From positions 456,944 to 520,943 of the forward strand of contig CP141729.1 in NCBI GenBank assembly GCA_035621215.1: a DNA stretch of 64,000 bases, written 5' to 3'. Positions 26,524-33,012 of the stretch are shown here, piece after piece. This DNA is from Oscillospiraceae bacterium MB08-C2-2. GTDB taxonomy: Bacteria > Bacillota > Clostridia > Oscillospirales > Ruminococcaceae. The notes under the pieces are model-generated. The model was not told the DNA's origin, made no database searches, and saw only the letters and a program-made list of their open reading frames with translations. The first letter of the stretch is position 1, and each line of letters begins with the position of its first letter. Both the position numbers and the translations under genes were made by a program.

Positions 26524-27810
26524 TTATTTGCCGGTGAAGGCCTGCTCCAGATCGCCGATAATATCATCAATATGCTCGGTGCCGATGGAAAGGCGAATGG
26601 TGTTTGGCTTAATACCGGTCTCCAAAAGCTCATCGCCGCTGAGCTGGGAATGGGTGGTGGTGGCGGGATGGATCACCAAGGATTTCACGTCTGCTACATT
26701 GGCCAGCAAAGAGAACAGCTCCAACCGATCAATAAACTCTGTGGCTTCCTTTTCGCCGCCCTTAATCTCAAAGGTAAAGATAGAACCGCCCCCATTGGGG
26801 AAATACTTGTTATAAAGGGCATGGTCAGCCCGATGAGGCAGAGAAGGGTGGTTAACCTGCTCCACCTGAGGATGGTTATTGAGGTATTCCACTACCTTCA
26901 AAGCGTTCTCTACATGGCGCTCTACCCGCAGAGAAAGGGTCTCCAAGCCCTGAAGGAACAGGAAAGCGTGGAAGGGGGAAAGGGCAGCGCCTGTATCCCG
27001 CAAAAGTATGGCCCGGATTTTGGTTACAAAAGCGGCAGGGCCGGCGGCTTCATAGAAGCGGATGCCATGGTAGCTGGGATTGGGCTCGGTGAGGTCGGGG
27101 AACTTACCCGAGGCTGCCCAATCAAATTTGCCGCCCTCCACGATCACGCCGCCGATGGCGGTGCCGTGGCCGCCAATAAATTTTGTGGCGGAATGCACCA
27201 CAATATCAGCTCCATGCTCAATGGGGCGAATCAGATAAGGGGTGCCAAAGGTATTGTCGATCACCAGAGGAATCTTATGCTTGTGAGCGACTGCGGCGAT
27301 TGCTTCAATATCCGCTACATCGCTGCTGGGATTGCCCAGTGTTTCAATAAAGATAGCTTTGGTGTTTTCCTGAATCGCTTTTTCATAGCCGTTTTCTTCC
27401 AACGGGTCCACAAAGGTAGTTGTAATGCCGTATTCAGGCAAAGTGTGCAGAAGCAGATTATAGGTACCGCCATAAATGGTTTTCTGGCAAACAATATGAT
27501 CACCTGCCTTAGCCAGATTCTGAATGGTATAGGTAACAGCCGCCGCACCGCTGGCTACGGCCAAAGCGGCGGCACCGCCCTCCAAAGCGGCAATGCGCTG
27601 TTCAAAGATGCTTTGGGTGGGGTTGGTCAGGCGGCCATAGATGTTGCCGGCATCCTTGAGGGCAAAGCGGTCAGCGGCGTGCTGGCTGTTGTGGAACACA
27701 TAAGAGGTGGTCTGATAAATGGGAACGGCTCTGGCATCAGTGGTGGGGTCGGGGGCCTCTTGGCCTACGTGAAGCTGAAGGGTTTCAAAGCGGTAATTTT
27801 TGTTGCTCAT
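26524..27810 (-). CDS. metY: O-acetylhomoserine aminocarboxypropyltransferase (sulfhydrylase)
   Basis: A 428-residue PLP enzyme of the Cys/Met metabolism family that makes homocysteine from O-acetylhomoserine and sulfide. Signatures are the N-terminal YRFETLQLHVGQEAPDP, PIYQTTSYVF, the FIETLGNPSS segment and the PLP-binding Lys in VHSATKFIGGHG. ATG 27810 follows AAAGGAGAAG; a longer in-frame extension lacks an RBS. It lies downstream of metA, whose Glu111 predicts the acetylated substrate. A putative Cys-rich leader ORF ends just before its RBS. Confidence 0.96.
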   Translation of the reverse strand: MSNKNYRFETLQLHVGQEAPDPTTDARAVPIYQTTSYVFHNSQHAADRFALKDAGNIYGRLTNPTQSIFEQRIAALEGGAAALAVASGAAAVTYTIQNLAKAGDHIVCQKTIYGGTYNLLLHTLPEYGITTTFVDPLEENGYEKAIQENTKAIFIETLGNPSSDVADIEAIAAVAHKHKIPLVIDNTFGTPYLIRPIEHGADIVVHSATKFIGGHGTAIGGVIVEGGKFDWAASGKFPDLTEPNPSYHGIRFYEAAGPAAFVTKIRAILLRDTGAALSPFHAFLFLQGLETLSLRVERHVENALKVVEYLNNHPQVEQVNHPSLPHRADHALYNKYFPNGGGSIFTFEIKGGEKEATEFIDRLELFSLLANVADVKSLVIHPATTTHSQLSGDELLETGIKPNTIRLSIGTEHIDDIIGDLEQAFTGK

Positions 27811-27833
27811 AGTATTCTCTTCTCCTTTTATTG

Positions 27834-27929
27834 TCATGATTTCTTGTTGCGGCAGAATAGCGAACAACAACATCGTTCCTTATACCGTATCAACAGCAGA
27901 GTAAGCTTTTCTGCAATCCGTCTGTACAC
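27834..27929 (-). CDS. Putative Cys-rich leader peptide of metY
   Basis: A 31-codon ORF in the 140-bp gap between metA and metY. It starts with GTG six bases after GGGAGG and encodes a peptide whose second half reads RCCCSLFCRNKKS, with three consecutive TGT codons and one TGC. Its stop lies five bases before the metY RBS. The placement and Cys cluster suggest that ribosome stalling at low cysteine controls access to metY. TATTCT in the leader could pair with AGAATA next to the metY start. Chance occurrence cannot be excluded from one sequence. Confidence 0.55.
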   Translation of the reverse strand: MYRRIAEKLTLLLIRYKERCCCSLFCRNKKS

Positions 27930-27950
27930 AATGTACCTCCCGCAAGGCTG

Positions 27951-28862
27951 TTATTTCAACAAAAGCTCATATTCGGTTTCCTGATAGACACTGTAGTTGA
28001 GCCAGTTCAGATAAAAAAGGCTGGCATCGCTTTCCCACAGGGCTATGATTTCCTTGGTTGGGTCGTTATCTTGAAAATAGTTTTGGGGGAAGGGGGCATT
28101 TTCCAAATGCTGATCACGCTGGTATTCCTTTAAAAGGGTGCCACGGTCGTATTCAGGGTGCCCGCTCATAAAGAGGCGGCGGCCGTCCCGGCTGGCTACC
28201 AGATGAATGCCTGCTTGCTCAGAAGAGGCCAGAACAGTCAGCTGGGGATTGTTACGGATTGCCTGTGCATCGCTCTGGGTATAGCGGGAGTGGGGGGCAA
28301 AAAAGGTATCGTTCATGCCCAGAAACAGCTTGTTTTTAGGGTCTTCTTTGCAATGGGGGAATACACCCAGAAGCTTTTCAGGCATATCATTTTTCTCAAT
28401 GCCGTAATAATGGTAAAGAGCGGCCTGCGCGGCCCAACAGATAAATAAGGAGCTAAAGGCGTGGGTTTTGCACCAATCCAGAATTTCGGCAAGCTCCTTC
28501 CAATAATCCACCGTTTCAAAGGGCAAATGCTCCAAGGGAGCGCCTGTGATAATGATGCCGTCAAAATTTTGTTCCTTAATTTCCTCGAAATACTGGTAGA
28601 AGGATTTGAGATGCCCGGCACTGGTATTTTTGGAGGTATGGCTTTTCATGGTCAAAAGGGTGATCTGCACCTGAATAATGCTGTTACTCAGCTTGCGAAG
28701 AAGCTGAGTTTCGGTGGTGATTTTATCGGGCATCAGATTGAGTATACATATTCTAAGCGGACGAATATCCTGCGAATGAGCCCGCCCTTCGTTCATGACA
28801 AAAATGTTGCTGTCAATGAGGGCTTGGGTTGCGGGCAGCTTTTCTGGAATTATAACGGGCAT
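27951..28862 (-). CDS. metA: Homoserine O-acetyltransferase (MetA family)
   Basis: A 303-residue MetA acyltransferase, the first committed step of methionine synthesis. The catalytic Cys142 lies in LFICWAAQAA, and the MSGHPEYDR segment carries the conserved His and Glu. Residue 111 is Glu (GAPLE); in this family Glu111 directs acetyl-CoA use, while Gly111 (E. coli) gives succinyl-CoA. This fits the O-acetylhomoserine enzyme encoded next door. ATG 28862 follows GGAAAGGGG; an open frame extends 84 bases further upstream without an RBS. A long regulated leader lies upstream. Confidence 0.95.
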   Translation of the reverse strand: MPVIIPEKLPATQALIDSNIFVMNEGRAHSQDIRPLRICILNLMPDKITTETQLLRKLSNSIIQVQITLLTMKSHTSKNTSAGHLKSFYQYFEEIKEQNFDGIIITGAPLEHLPFETVDYWKELAEILDWCKTHAFSSLFICWAAQAALYHYYGIEKNDMPEKLLGVFPHCKEDPKNKLFLGMNDTFFAPHSRYTQSDAQAIRNNPQLTVLASSEQAGIHLVASRDGRRLFMSGHPEYDRGTLLKEYQRDQHLENAPFPQNYFQDNDPTKEIIALWESDASLFYLNWLNYSVYQETEYELLLK

Positions 28863-28881
28863 GTTATAAATCCCCTTTCCT

Positions 28882-28960
28882 TTATTATACGTTCCATTTT
28901 TATGGCCCGCCTGATGGCGAGGGCCAATTATACCATAACGCTTCATTTTTATGGTATAAT
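28882..28960. repeat. Interspersed GC-hairpin repeat in the metA leader
   Basis: A fourth copy of the repeat found at 23271-23446: TTATTATACGTTCC, then TTTTTATGGCCCGCC, a short loop, a GGCGAGGGCCA arm, and ATTATACCAT. It carries TGGTATAAT-type extended -10 sequences, one near 28929-28936 reading toward metA and one near 28951 reading away. It lies between the metA attenuator and the metA RBS, so it could supply a second, attenuator-independent promoter. Confidence 0.68.
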
Positions 28961-29000
28961 AAAAAATACATCTTGAGCGAAAAAGCCACTCAAAATGTAT
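28961..29000 (-). terminator. Attenuator terminator in the metA leader
   Basis: On the minus strand ATACATTTTGAG pairs with CTCAAGATGTAT (one G-U pair) around an 11-base loop, followed by TTTTTT. It lies about 100 bases upstream of the metA start. Its left arm can instead pair with upstream sequence: CTCTAAAGCATTCAAACA (29026-29043) against TGTTTGAATACATTTTGAG (28989-29007), a plausible antiterminator. Confidence 0.78.
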
Positions 29001-29043
29001 TCAAACAATCTATTAACCAAATCCATGTTTGAATGCTTTAGAG

Positions 29044-29071
29044 GGACTCTTTCTCATGGGTAAAAGAGTCC
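29044..29071 (-). promoter_or_regulatory. Leader hairpin 2:3 of the metA attenuator
   Basis: GGACTCTTT pairs with AAAGAGTCC, a perfect 9-bp stem. The left arm can alternatively pair with AAGAGT at 29097-29102, which lies immediately after the leader-peptide stop. A ribosome stalled on the Met codons would cover that partner. This is the classical layout of a translation-controlled attenuator. Confidence 0.65.
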
Positions 29072-29102
29072 ACCCTGCGGCACCGGCCCAGGACAAACTC
29101 TT

Positions 29103-29144
29103 CTAAAGCATTATCATCATCATAGATCTGGAAATTATATTCAT
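29103..29144 (-). CDS. Met-rich leader peptide of metA
   Basis: A 13-codon ORF, MNIISRSMMMIML, with five Met codons, three of them consecutive. It starts about 34 bases after the predicted transcription start of a strong promoter and precedes two alternative hairpins, a terminator and metA. AAGGATAGG upstream is a possible RBS. The design matches amino-acid attenuators such as those of trp and his: scarce methionyl-tRNA would stall the ribosome on the Met run and alter folding of the following RNA. No S-box or Met T-box is visible here. Confidence 0.72.
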   Translation of the reverse strand: MNIISRSMMMIML

Positions 29145-29184
29145 AACTGCAATACCTATCCTTCAAGTGAAATGATACGATAAA

Positions 29185-29213
29185 AGCATAACACAGGTGC
29201 TTTTCCCTGTCAA
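29185..29213 (-). promoter_or_regulatory. Sigma-A promoter of the metA leader
   Basis: On the minus strand TTGACA (29208-29213), a 17-bp spacer and TATGCT (29185-29190). Transcription would start near 29178 and run through the leader peptide and attenuator into metA. Confidence 0.8.
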
Positions 29214-29297
29214 GAGCCATTGGTGGACTTTGTGCAACTTGCATAAGGCGATGGGGTCTATTAAAACCCAAGTCAAAATTTCAAGATGATTATCCAA

Positions 29298-29335
29298 TAA
29301 AAAGTGCCTGCTCCTTCCAAAGAACAAGCAGGCAT
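29298..29335 (-). terminator. Terminator after cysE
   Basis: On the minus strand GCCTGCT pairs with AGCAGGC around a 14-base loop, followed by ACTTTTTATT. It lies about 12 bases after the cysE stop. Confidence 0.85.
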
Positions 29336-29346
29336 CAGTTACAAAT

Positions 29347-30285
29347 TTAGATCACCCAATCCCAAAGCCCATCCTGAGCGGGACTTTCCTTTTGTGGACG
29401 CAGGGCAAGCTCCGGGGTTTTGATGCTGGCCTTGGTGAACTTGGGAACCGATTCAGTGATGAAGGCGTTGCCGCCGATGATGGATTGCTCACCGATTACC
29501 GTTTCGCCGCCCAATATGGTGGCACCGGAATAGATGGTGACATGATTTTCAATGGTGGGATGCCGCTTAAGTCCCGCCAGCTTTTGCCCGCTGCGGGTGG
29601 AAAGCGCCCCAAGGGTAACACCCTGATAAAGCTTTACATGATCACCGATGATGGTGGTTTCACCGACTACAACACCGGTGCCGTGGTCAATAAAGAAATA
29701 TTCGCCGATGACAGCACCGGGATTGATGTCAATGCCGGTGTCGCCATGAGCATATTCGGTCATAATCCGAGGAATAAGCGGAACATCCTTAATGTAAAGC
29801 TCGTGGGCAATGCGGTATACAAAAACAGCGAACAGGCCCGGATAAGAGAGAATGATTTCCTCCCGGCTTTTGGCCGCCGGATCTCCCGCAAAGCCTGCCT
29901 CCACATCCTTCAACAGTGCAGTCTGGATATGAGCAAGGCGGGTGAAAAAGTATCCGCAGATTTCATCGGCCTGCGCATGGAAATTTGCAAAGCAGCCCTC
30001 ATCCTGATGCTTGTGGAACAGAGCAGATTGAATCTGCTCCTTGAGGCGCTCGTAAATGCTGGTGAGCGTGTATTCCAAAAAGCAGACCGGATACATGTTG
30101 GAAATCCGGTCTTCCTCAAAATAAACAGGGAACATAACCTTTCGCAAATCCTGCAAAATGCTGATGATCATGCGGCGGTTTGGCAAATTCGCGCCGCCTT
30201 TGGGCATAAACAGGTTTTCGCTCTCGTAGTTAGCGGCAATTCCGATAACTGCCTGCGTAATGGAATCCTTAGGATCCTGTGCCAT
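29347..30285 (-). CDS. cysE: Serine O-acetyltransferase
   Basis: A 312-residue enzyme that makes O-acetylserine for cysteine synthesis. An all-helical N-terminal domain of about 180 residues precedes the left-handed parallel beta-helix hexapeptide domain (DTGIDINPGAVIGEYFFIDHGTG, VVVGETTIIGDHVKLYQGVTLG, HPTIENHVTIYSGATILG). The His and Asp of IDHGTG are the usual catalytic pair. The N-terminal domain is longer than in E. coli CysE, as in the plant/epsilon-type enzymes. ATG 30285 follows AAAGGAG. It lies downstream of cysK, with a hairpin in between. Confidence 0.94.
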   Translation of the reverse strand: MAQDPKDSITQAVIGIAANYESENLFMPKGGANLPNRRMIISILQDLRKVMFPVYFEEDRISNMYPVCFLEYTLTSIYERLKEQIQSALFHKHQDEGCFANFHAQADEICGYFFTRLAHIQTALLKDVEAGFAGDPAAKSREEIILSYPGLFAVFVYRIAHELYIKDVPLIPRIMTEYAHGDTGIDINPGAVIGEYFFIDHGTGVVVGETTIIGDHVKLYQGVTLGALSTRSGQKLAGLKRHPTIENHVTIYSGATILGGETVIGEQSIIGGNAFITESVPKFTKASIKTPELALRPQKESPAQDGLWDWVI

Positions 30286-30379
30286 ATCGTTAATCTCCTT
30301 TGTATGAGATGGTTTCGTTTTGATTGGTGTTTCGGTGTGCTGGATAGCAAGGCCAGGTGGACTGCCTGATACGAGCAAA

Positions 30380-30412
30380 GCCCGGAAAAGAACCAAGCGT
30401 TCTTCTCCAGGC
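30380..30412 (-). other. Intercistronic hairpin between cysK and cysE
   Basis: GCCTGGAGAAGAAC pairs with GTTCTTTTCCGGGC (two wobble pairs) around a five-base loop. Only a short T-run follows, so it is more likely a partial terminator or an RNA-stabilising element that tunes cysE relative to cysK. Confidence 0.6.
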
Positions 30413-30427
30413 CGTTAAATGTAAATT

Positions 30428-31357
30428 TTATTCCGAGAACAGAGGAGTGGATAAATACCGCTCTCCAGTATCCGGCAGCAAAGCGACAATAATCTTACCG
30501 GCGTTTTCCGGACGTAACGCCAGCTGGGAAGCCGCCCACAAAGCAGCGCCGGAAGAGATTCCTACCAGCACGCCTTCTGTATGGGCAAGTGCTCTTGCTG
30601 TTTCAAAAGCACTTTGGTTTTCTACCGGGATAATTTCATCGTATATGGCAGTATTCAAAACCTCCGGCACAAAGCCGGCGCCGATTCCCTGAATCTTATG
30701 AGGGCCGGGGGTTCCTTTTGCCAGAACCGGAGAATCCGCCGGTTCCACCGCTACAATTTTAACAGCGGGGTTTTGTTCTTTCAAGTATTCGCCAACACCG
30801 GTTACTGTTCCACCGGTGCCCACGCCCGCCACAAAAATATCCACCTTGCCATCGGTATCCCGCCAGATTTCGGGGCCGGTGGTGCTGCGGTGAACAGCGG
30901 GGTTGGCTGGGTTAGCAAACTGGCTGGGGATAAAGCTGCCGGGTGTTTCCGCCGCAAGCTCCTCGGCTTTGGCAATCGCTCCCCGCATCCCTCTGGCGCC
31001 CTCAGTGAGCACCACTTGGGCACCGTAAGCGGCCAGCAGAGTGCGCCGTTCTACGCTCATGGTTTCGGGCATAGTCAAAATAAGCTTATAACCCTTGGCA
31101 GCGGCCACAGCGGCCAGCCCAATGCCGGTATTGCCGCTGGTGGGCTCGATGATGACCGAATCCGGCCCCAGCAGGCCCTGTTTCTCGGCGGCTTCTACCA
31201 TAGCCTTAGCGATGCGGTCTTTTACACTGCCGGCGGGATTAAAATACTCCAGCTTTCCCAGAATAACGGCGGGAAGATTATTTTGCTTGCGGTAGTTAGC
31301 TAATTCTAACAAGGGCGTATTTCCAATTAAATCGGTAATTTTAGCATAGGTTTTCAT
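30428..31357 (-). CDS. cysK: Cysteine synthase A (O-acetylserine sulfhydrylase)
   Basis: A 309-residue fold-type II PLP enzyme that joins O-acetylserine and sulfide to give cysteine. Key motifs are [12 protein letters not shown], the PLP Lys in [12 protein letters not shown], the substrate loop [10 protein letters not shown], the [14 protein letters not shown] phosphate cradle and [18 protein letters not shown] lies nine bases before the ATG. Its leader contains a consensus promoter, a Cys-rich peptide and alternative hairpins. cysE follows on the same strand. Confidence 0.97.
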   Translation of the reverse strand: MKTYAKITDLIGNTPLLELANYRKQNNLPAVILGKLEYFNPAGSVKDRIAKAMVEAAEKQGLLGPDSVIIEPTSGNTGIGLAAVAAAKGYKLILTMPETMSVERRTLLAAYGAQVVLTEGARGMRGAIAKAEELAAETPGSFIPSQFANPANPAVHRSTTGPEIWRDTDGKVDIFVAGVGTGGTVTGVGEYLKEQNPAVKIVAVEPADSPVLAKGTPGPHKIQGIGAGFVPEVLNTAIYDEIIPVENQSAFETARALAHTEGVLVGISSGAALWAASQLALRPENAGKIIVALLPDTGERYLSTPLFSE

Positions 31358-31366
31358 AAAAAGAAG

Positions 31367-31464
31367 CTCCTTTGTTTATAGTTGTAAAGGGGTTGAACAG
31401 CGGCACTGTCCCAATAGGCATAAAAGTGGATTCTGTGTTTTCAAAATCCCTATGCATATAGGAT
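31367..31464 (-). promoter_or_regulatory. Alternative hairpins in the cysK leader
   Basis: Hairpin A is ATCCTAT-atgc-ATAGGGAT (31446-31464). Hairpin B is GGATTTTG/CAGAATCC (31428-31449), followed by ACTTTTA. The two share four bases, so they exclude each other. Nearer the gene, CCCCTTT (31386-31392) can pair with the RBS AAAGGAG (31367-31373), or its C-run can pair with the GGG of GGGACAG (near 31408-31414) in a competing hairpin. Together these form a plausible switch that hides or frees the cysK ribosome-binding site. Confidence 0.5.
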
Positions 31465-31494
31465 GGGGCAGGTAGGCTTGTTTTGAATGATGCT

Positions 31495-31581
31495 TCAACA
31501 ACAATATAAACAACGACAACAACAACGCATACTATCATTCATTAAGGTTTTATCAGCAACAATTGAAATAGCAGTTTGCAT
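31495..31581 (-). CDS. Cys-rich leader peptide of cysK
   Basis: A 28-codon ORF whose last ten residues are RCCCRCLYCC: six Cys, all TGT codons, directly before the stop. AAGGAG lies nine bases upstream of its ATG, so it should be translated well. It sits about 140 bases downstream of a perfect sigma-A promoter and 138 bases upstream of cysK, with alternative hairpins in between. Cys-rich upstream ORFs that control sulfur genes by ribosome stalling are known from Actinobacteria, and this one has the same logic. The function here is inferred. Confidence 0.8.
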   Translation of the reverse strand: MQTAISIVADKTLMNDSMRCCCRCLYCC

Positions 31582-31692
31582 GTGTTGTCACTCCTTCTTA
31601 AAATGGTGCTGCCCGGCAAATCGTCATCGGACTTGCTTCTTGCAGCCAGAGCCGCACAGCAGATACGGCGCATGGTGGTTTCAATTTAATAG

Positions 31693-31720
31693 TGAATATT
31701 CAGGAATACCTACAGGTATT
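31693..31720. promoter_or_regulatory. Operator-like palindrome at the cysK transcription start
   Basis: The palindrome AATACCT-ac-AGGTATT occupies 31705-31720, over the predicted +1 of the cysK promoter. It is preceded on the plus strand by TGAATATTCAGG. A related sequence, TGAATATTCCGGATACC, lies upstream of the promoter at 31787-31803. The pair flanks the promoter and suggests a dimeric sulfur regulator, such as one of the Rrf2/CymR type. No gene for it is in the window. Confidence 0.5.
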
Positions 31721-31725
31721 GTATG

Positions 31726-31754
31726 ATTATAACGCCGGATTGGTGCTTTGTCAA
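31726..31754 (-). promoter_or_regulatory. Consensus promoter of the cysK leader
   Basis: On the minus strand TTGACA (31749-31754), a 17-bp spacer and TATAAT (31726-31731). Both hexamers are perfect. It drives a leader of roughly 360 bases before cysK. Confidence 0.88.
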
Positions 31755-31786
31755 TGCTCCTGCTTTTTACCGCCAGCGAACAAATT

Positions 31787-31803
31787 TGAATATTCCGGAT
31801 ACC
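31787..31803. promoter_or_regulatory. Second operator-like site upstream of the cysK promoter
   Basis: TGAATATTCCGGATACC resembles TGAATATTCAGGAATACC at 31693-31710. It lies about 33 bp beyond the -35 box. Confidence 0.4.
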
Positions 31804-31808
31804 ATAGC

Positions 31809-31846
31809 AAAGCCAGACGGCCATCATTGAGGGCCATCTGGCTTTT
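31809..31846. terminator. Terminator after the DeoR-type gene
   Basis: AAAGCCAGACGGCC pairs with GGCCATCTGGCTTTT (one wobble). Short T-runs occur in both directions. On the minus strand it follows the DeoR-type gene by about 35 bases. Confidence 0.7.
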
Positions 31847-31881
31847 GATGTATACAAGGGCGGGGATGCCTCGCAAATGTT

Positions 31882-32673
31882 TTATACGGTGATCAAATCC
31901 AGTTTTTGGTCATAGTTGCGAAGCAGATAAGCCATTTCTTTATCCATTCGGCGATCTGTAATGAGCTTATCAACCTCTGCCAGATCAGCAAATTTAAGAA
32001 AGCTGATTTTGCCGATTTTGCTGGAATCCATCAGCATTATGGTTTGGGCGGCAATCCGCATCATAGAGCGTTTAATCTCCGCCTGATCAATCAGCGGTGT
32101 TGTAAAGCCCTTATCCGGTAAAAAGGCGTTGGAAGCGATAAACGCTTTATCCACATTCAGGCCGCTGAGCATGGATACCGCCAATGGCCCGGTGGTGCAG
32201 TGATACTCCCGCCGCAGGGAGCCGCCCACCAAAAAAATTTCCGCCGTGGAATGATTTTCCAGAAAAAGAGCGATTTCGGTGTCGTTGGTGATTACGCTTA
32301 AATTCTGCTTGTTCACCAGTTCCTTGGCCAGCTCCATGAGGGTGCTTCCGGTATCCATGGCAATGGTATCGCCTTCATCCACCAAACTGGCGGCATAACG
32401 GGCAATGCGTCTCTTTTCTTCAAGGCAGATCACCGTGTGACCGGGGAGATTGGCGCCAAGGCCGGGATTGCTCACCGGGACAGCGCCGCCGTGGGTGCGC
32501 CTGAGCCGGCCCTCGCTTTCCAAACCCCGCAGGTCGGTGCGTATTGTGGCCGGAGAAACACTAAAATGCAGGCAAAGCTCCGGCACGGTGATCTTAGCCC
32601 TTTCTTCCAAAAGCCGGAGAATGTGATCTCGCCGTTCCTCCGCAAACAAAGGAGGTGGTTCATTCATTTTCAT
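31882..32673 (-). CDS. DeoR/GlpR-family transcriptional regulator
   Basis: A 263-residue repressor. The N-terminal DeoR helix-turn-helix (EERRDHILRLLEERAKITVPELCLHFSVSPATIRTDLRGLESEGRLRRTHGGAV) is followed by a phosphosugar-sensing DeoRC domain with DTGSTLMELAKEL, VITNDTEIALFL and VGGSLRREYHCTTGP. ATG 32673 follows AAGGAAG; upstream frame extension has no RBS. No sugar-kinase or transport gene adjoins it, so its target is unknown. The nearby genes on either side have their own terminators, so it is probably monocistronic. Confidence 0.88.
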   Translation of the reverse strand: MKMNEPPPLFAEERRDHILRLLEERAKITVPELCLHFSVSPATIRTDLRGLESEGRLRRTHGGAVPVSNPGLGANLPGHTVICLEEKRRIARYAASLVDEGDTIAMDTGSTLMELAKELVNKQNLSVITNDTEIALFLENHSTAEIFLVGGSLRREYHCTTGPLAVSMLSGLNVDKAFIASNAFLPDKGFTTPLIDQAEIKRSMMRIAAQTIMLMDSSKIGKISFLKFADLAEVDKLITDRRMDKEMAYLLRNYDQKLDLITV

Positions 32674-32937
32674 TTGGCAGCTTCCTTTTATCATTTTAAT
32701 GAGAAGCCCTTTTTCACACAACAAAACCGGCCGCCGCAACTTTGGATATACTGCGCAGACCAAGGGGAGGCTTCCTCTAGTTTTCAACCAGTATTCTACT
32801 TGTACGCAAATGGCTATAGAGCAGGGCAACTTTGCCCAACAAATATATCATATAATATTGTGCAGGCCAAATCAAGGGGAGACAGGGTCAGTTGGGCAGT
32901 GAATTTTTGAAAAAATGCACTTTTTTCTACACGCAAA

Positions 32938-32977
32938 GAAACGGCCACAATGCAAGCGAACACATTGTGGCCGTTTC
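32938..32977. terminator. Terminator after the membrane-anchored zinc-ribbon gene
   Basis: GAAACGGCCACAATG pairs with CATTGTGGCCGTTTC, a perfect 15-bp stem with a ten-base loop and short T-runs. It lies about 35 bases past the minus-strand gene's stop. The rest of the 340-bp gap (32674-33012) holds no gene that can be supported. Confidence 0.8.
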
Positions 32978-33012
32978 TTTGGGCGTAACCTCAAGAGAGA
33001 AGAAGAGGGGGA

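Noticed and set aside
26494-27984. A 496-codon plus-strand frame opposite metY
   Set aside because: It is antisense to a clear PLP enzyme and has low-complexity, unfamiliar composition; it is a shadow of metY's codon bias.
28863-29213. S-box (SAM-I) or other known SAM riboswitch before metA
   Set aside because: The conserved S-box core sequences are not visible on either strand; the region instead has a leader ORF and simple hairpins.
29038-29271. A 77-codon minus-strand frame starting with TTG
   Set aside because: It runs straight across the metA promoter, the Met-rich leader peptide and the first attenuator hairpin, and has no RBS. The regulatory reading explains the same bases better.
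29392-30369. A 325-codon plus-strand frame opposite cysE
   Set aside because: It is a shadow of serine acetyltransferase with no independent start signal.
31358-31754. Cysteine T-box before cysK
   Set aside because: No T-box core (AGGGTGGNACCGCG-like) is present.
31487-31892. Plus-strand frames of 66 and 79 codons upstream of cysK
   Set aside because: They run antisense through the leader peptide, promoter and terminator and lack an RBS.
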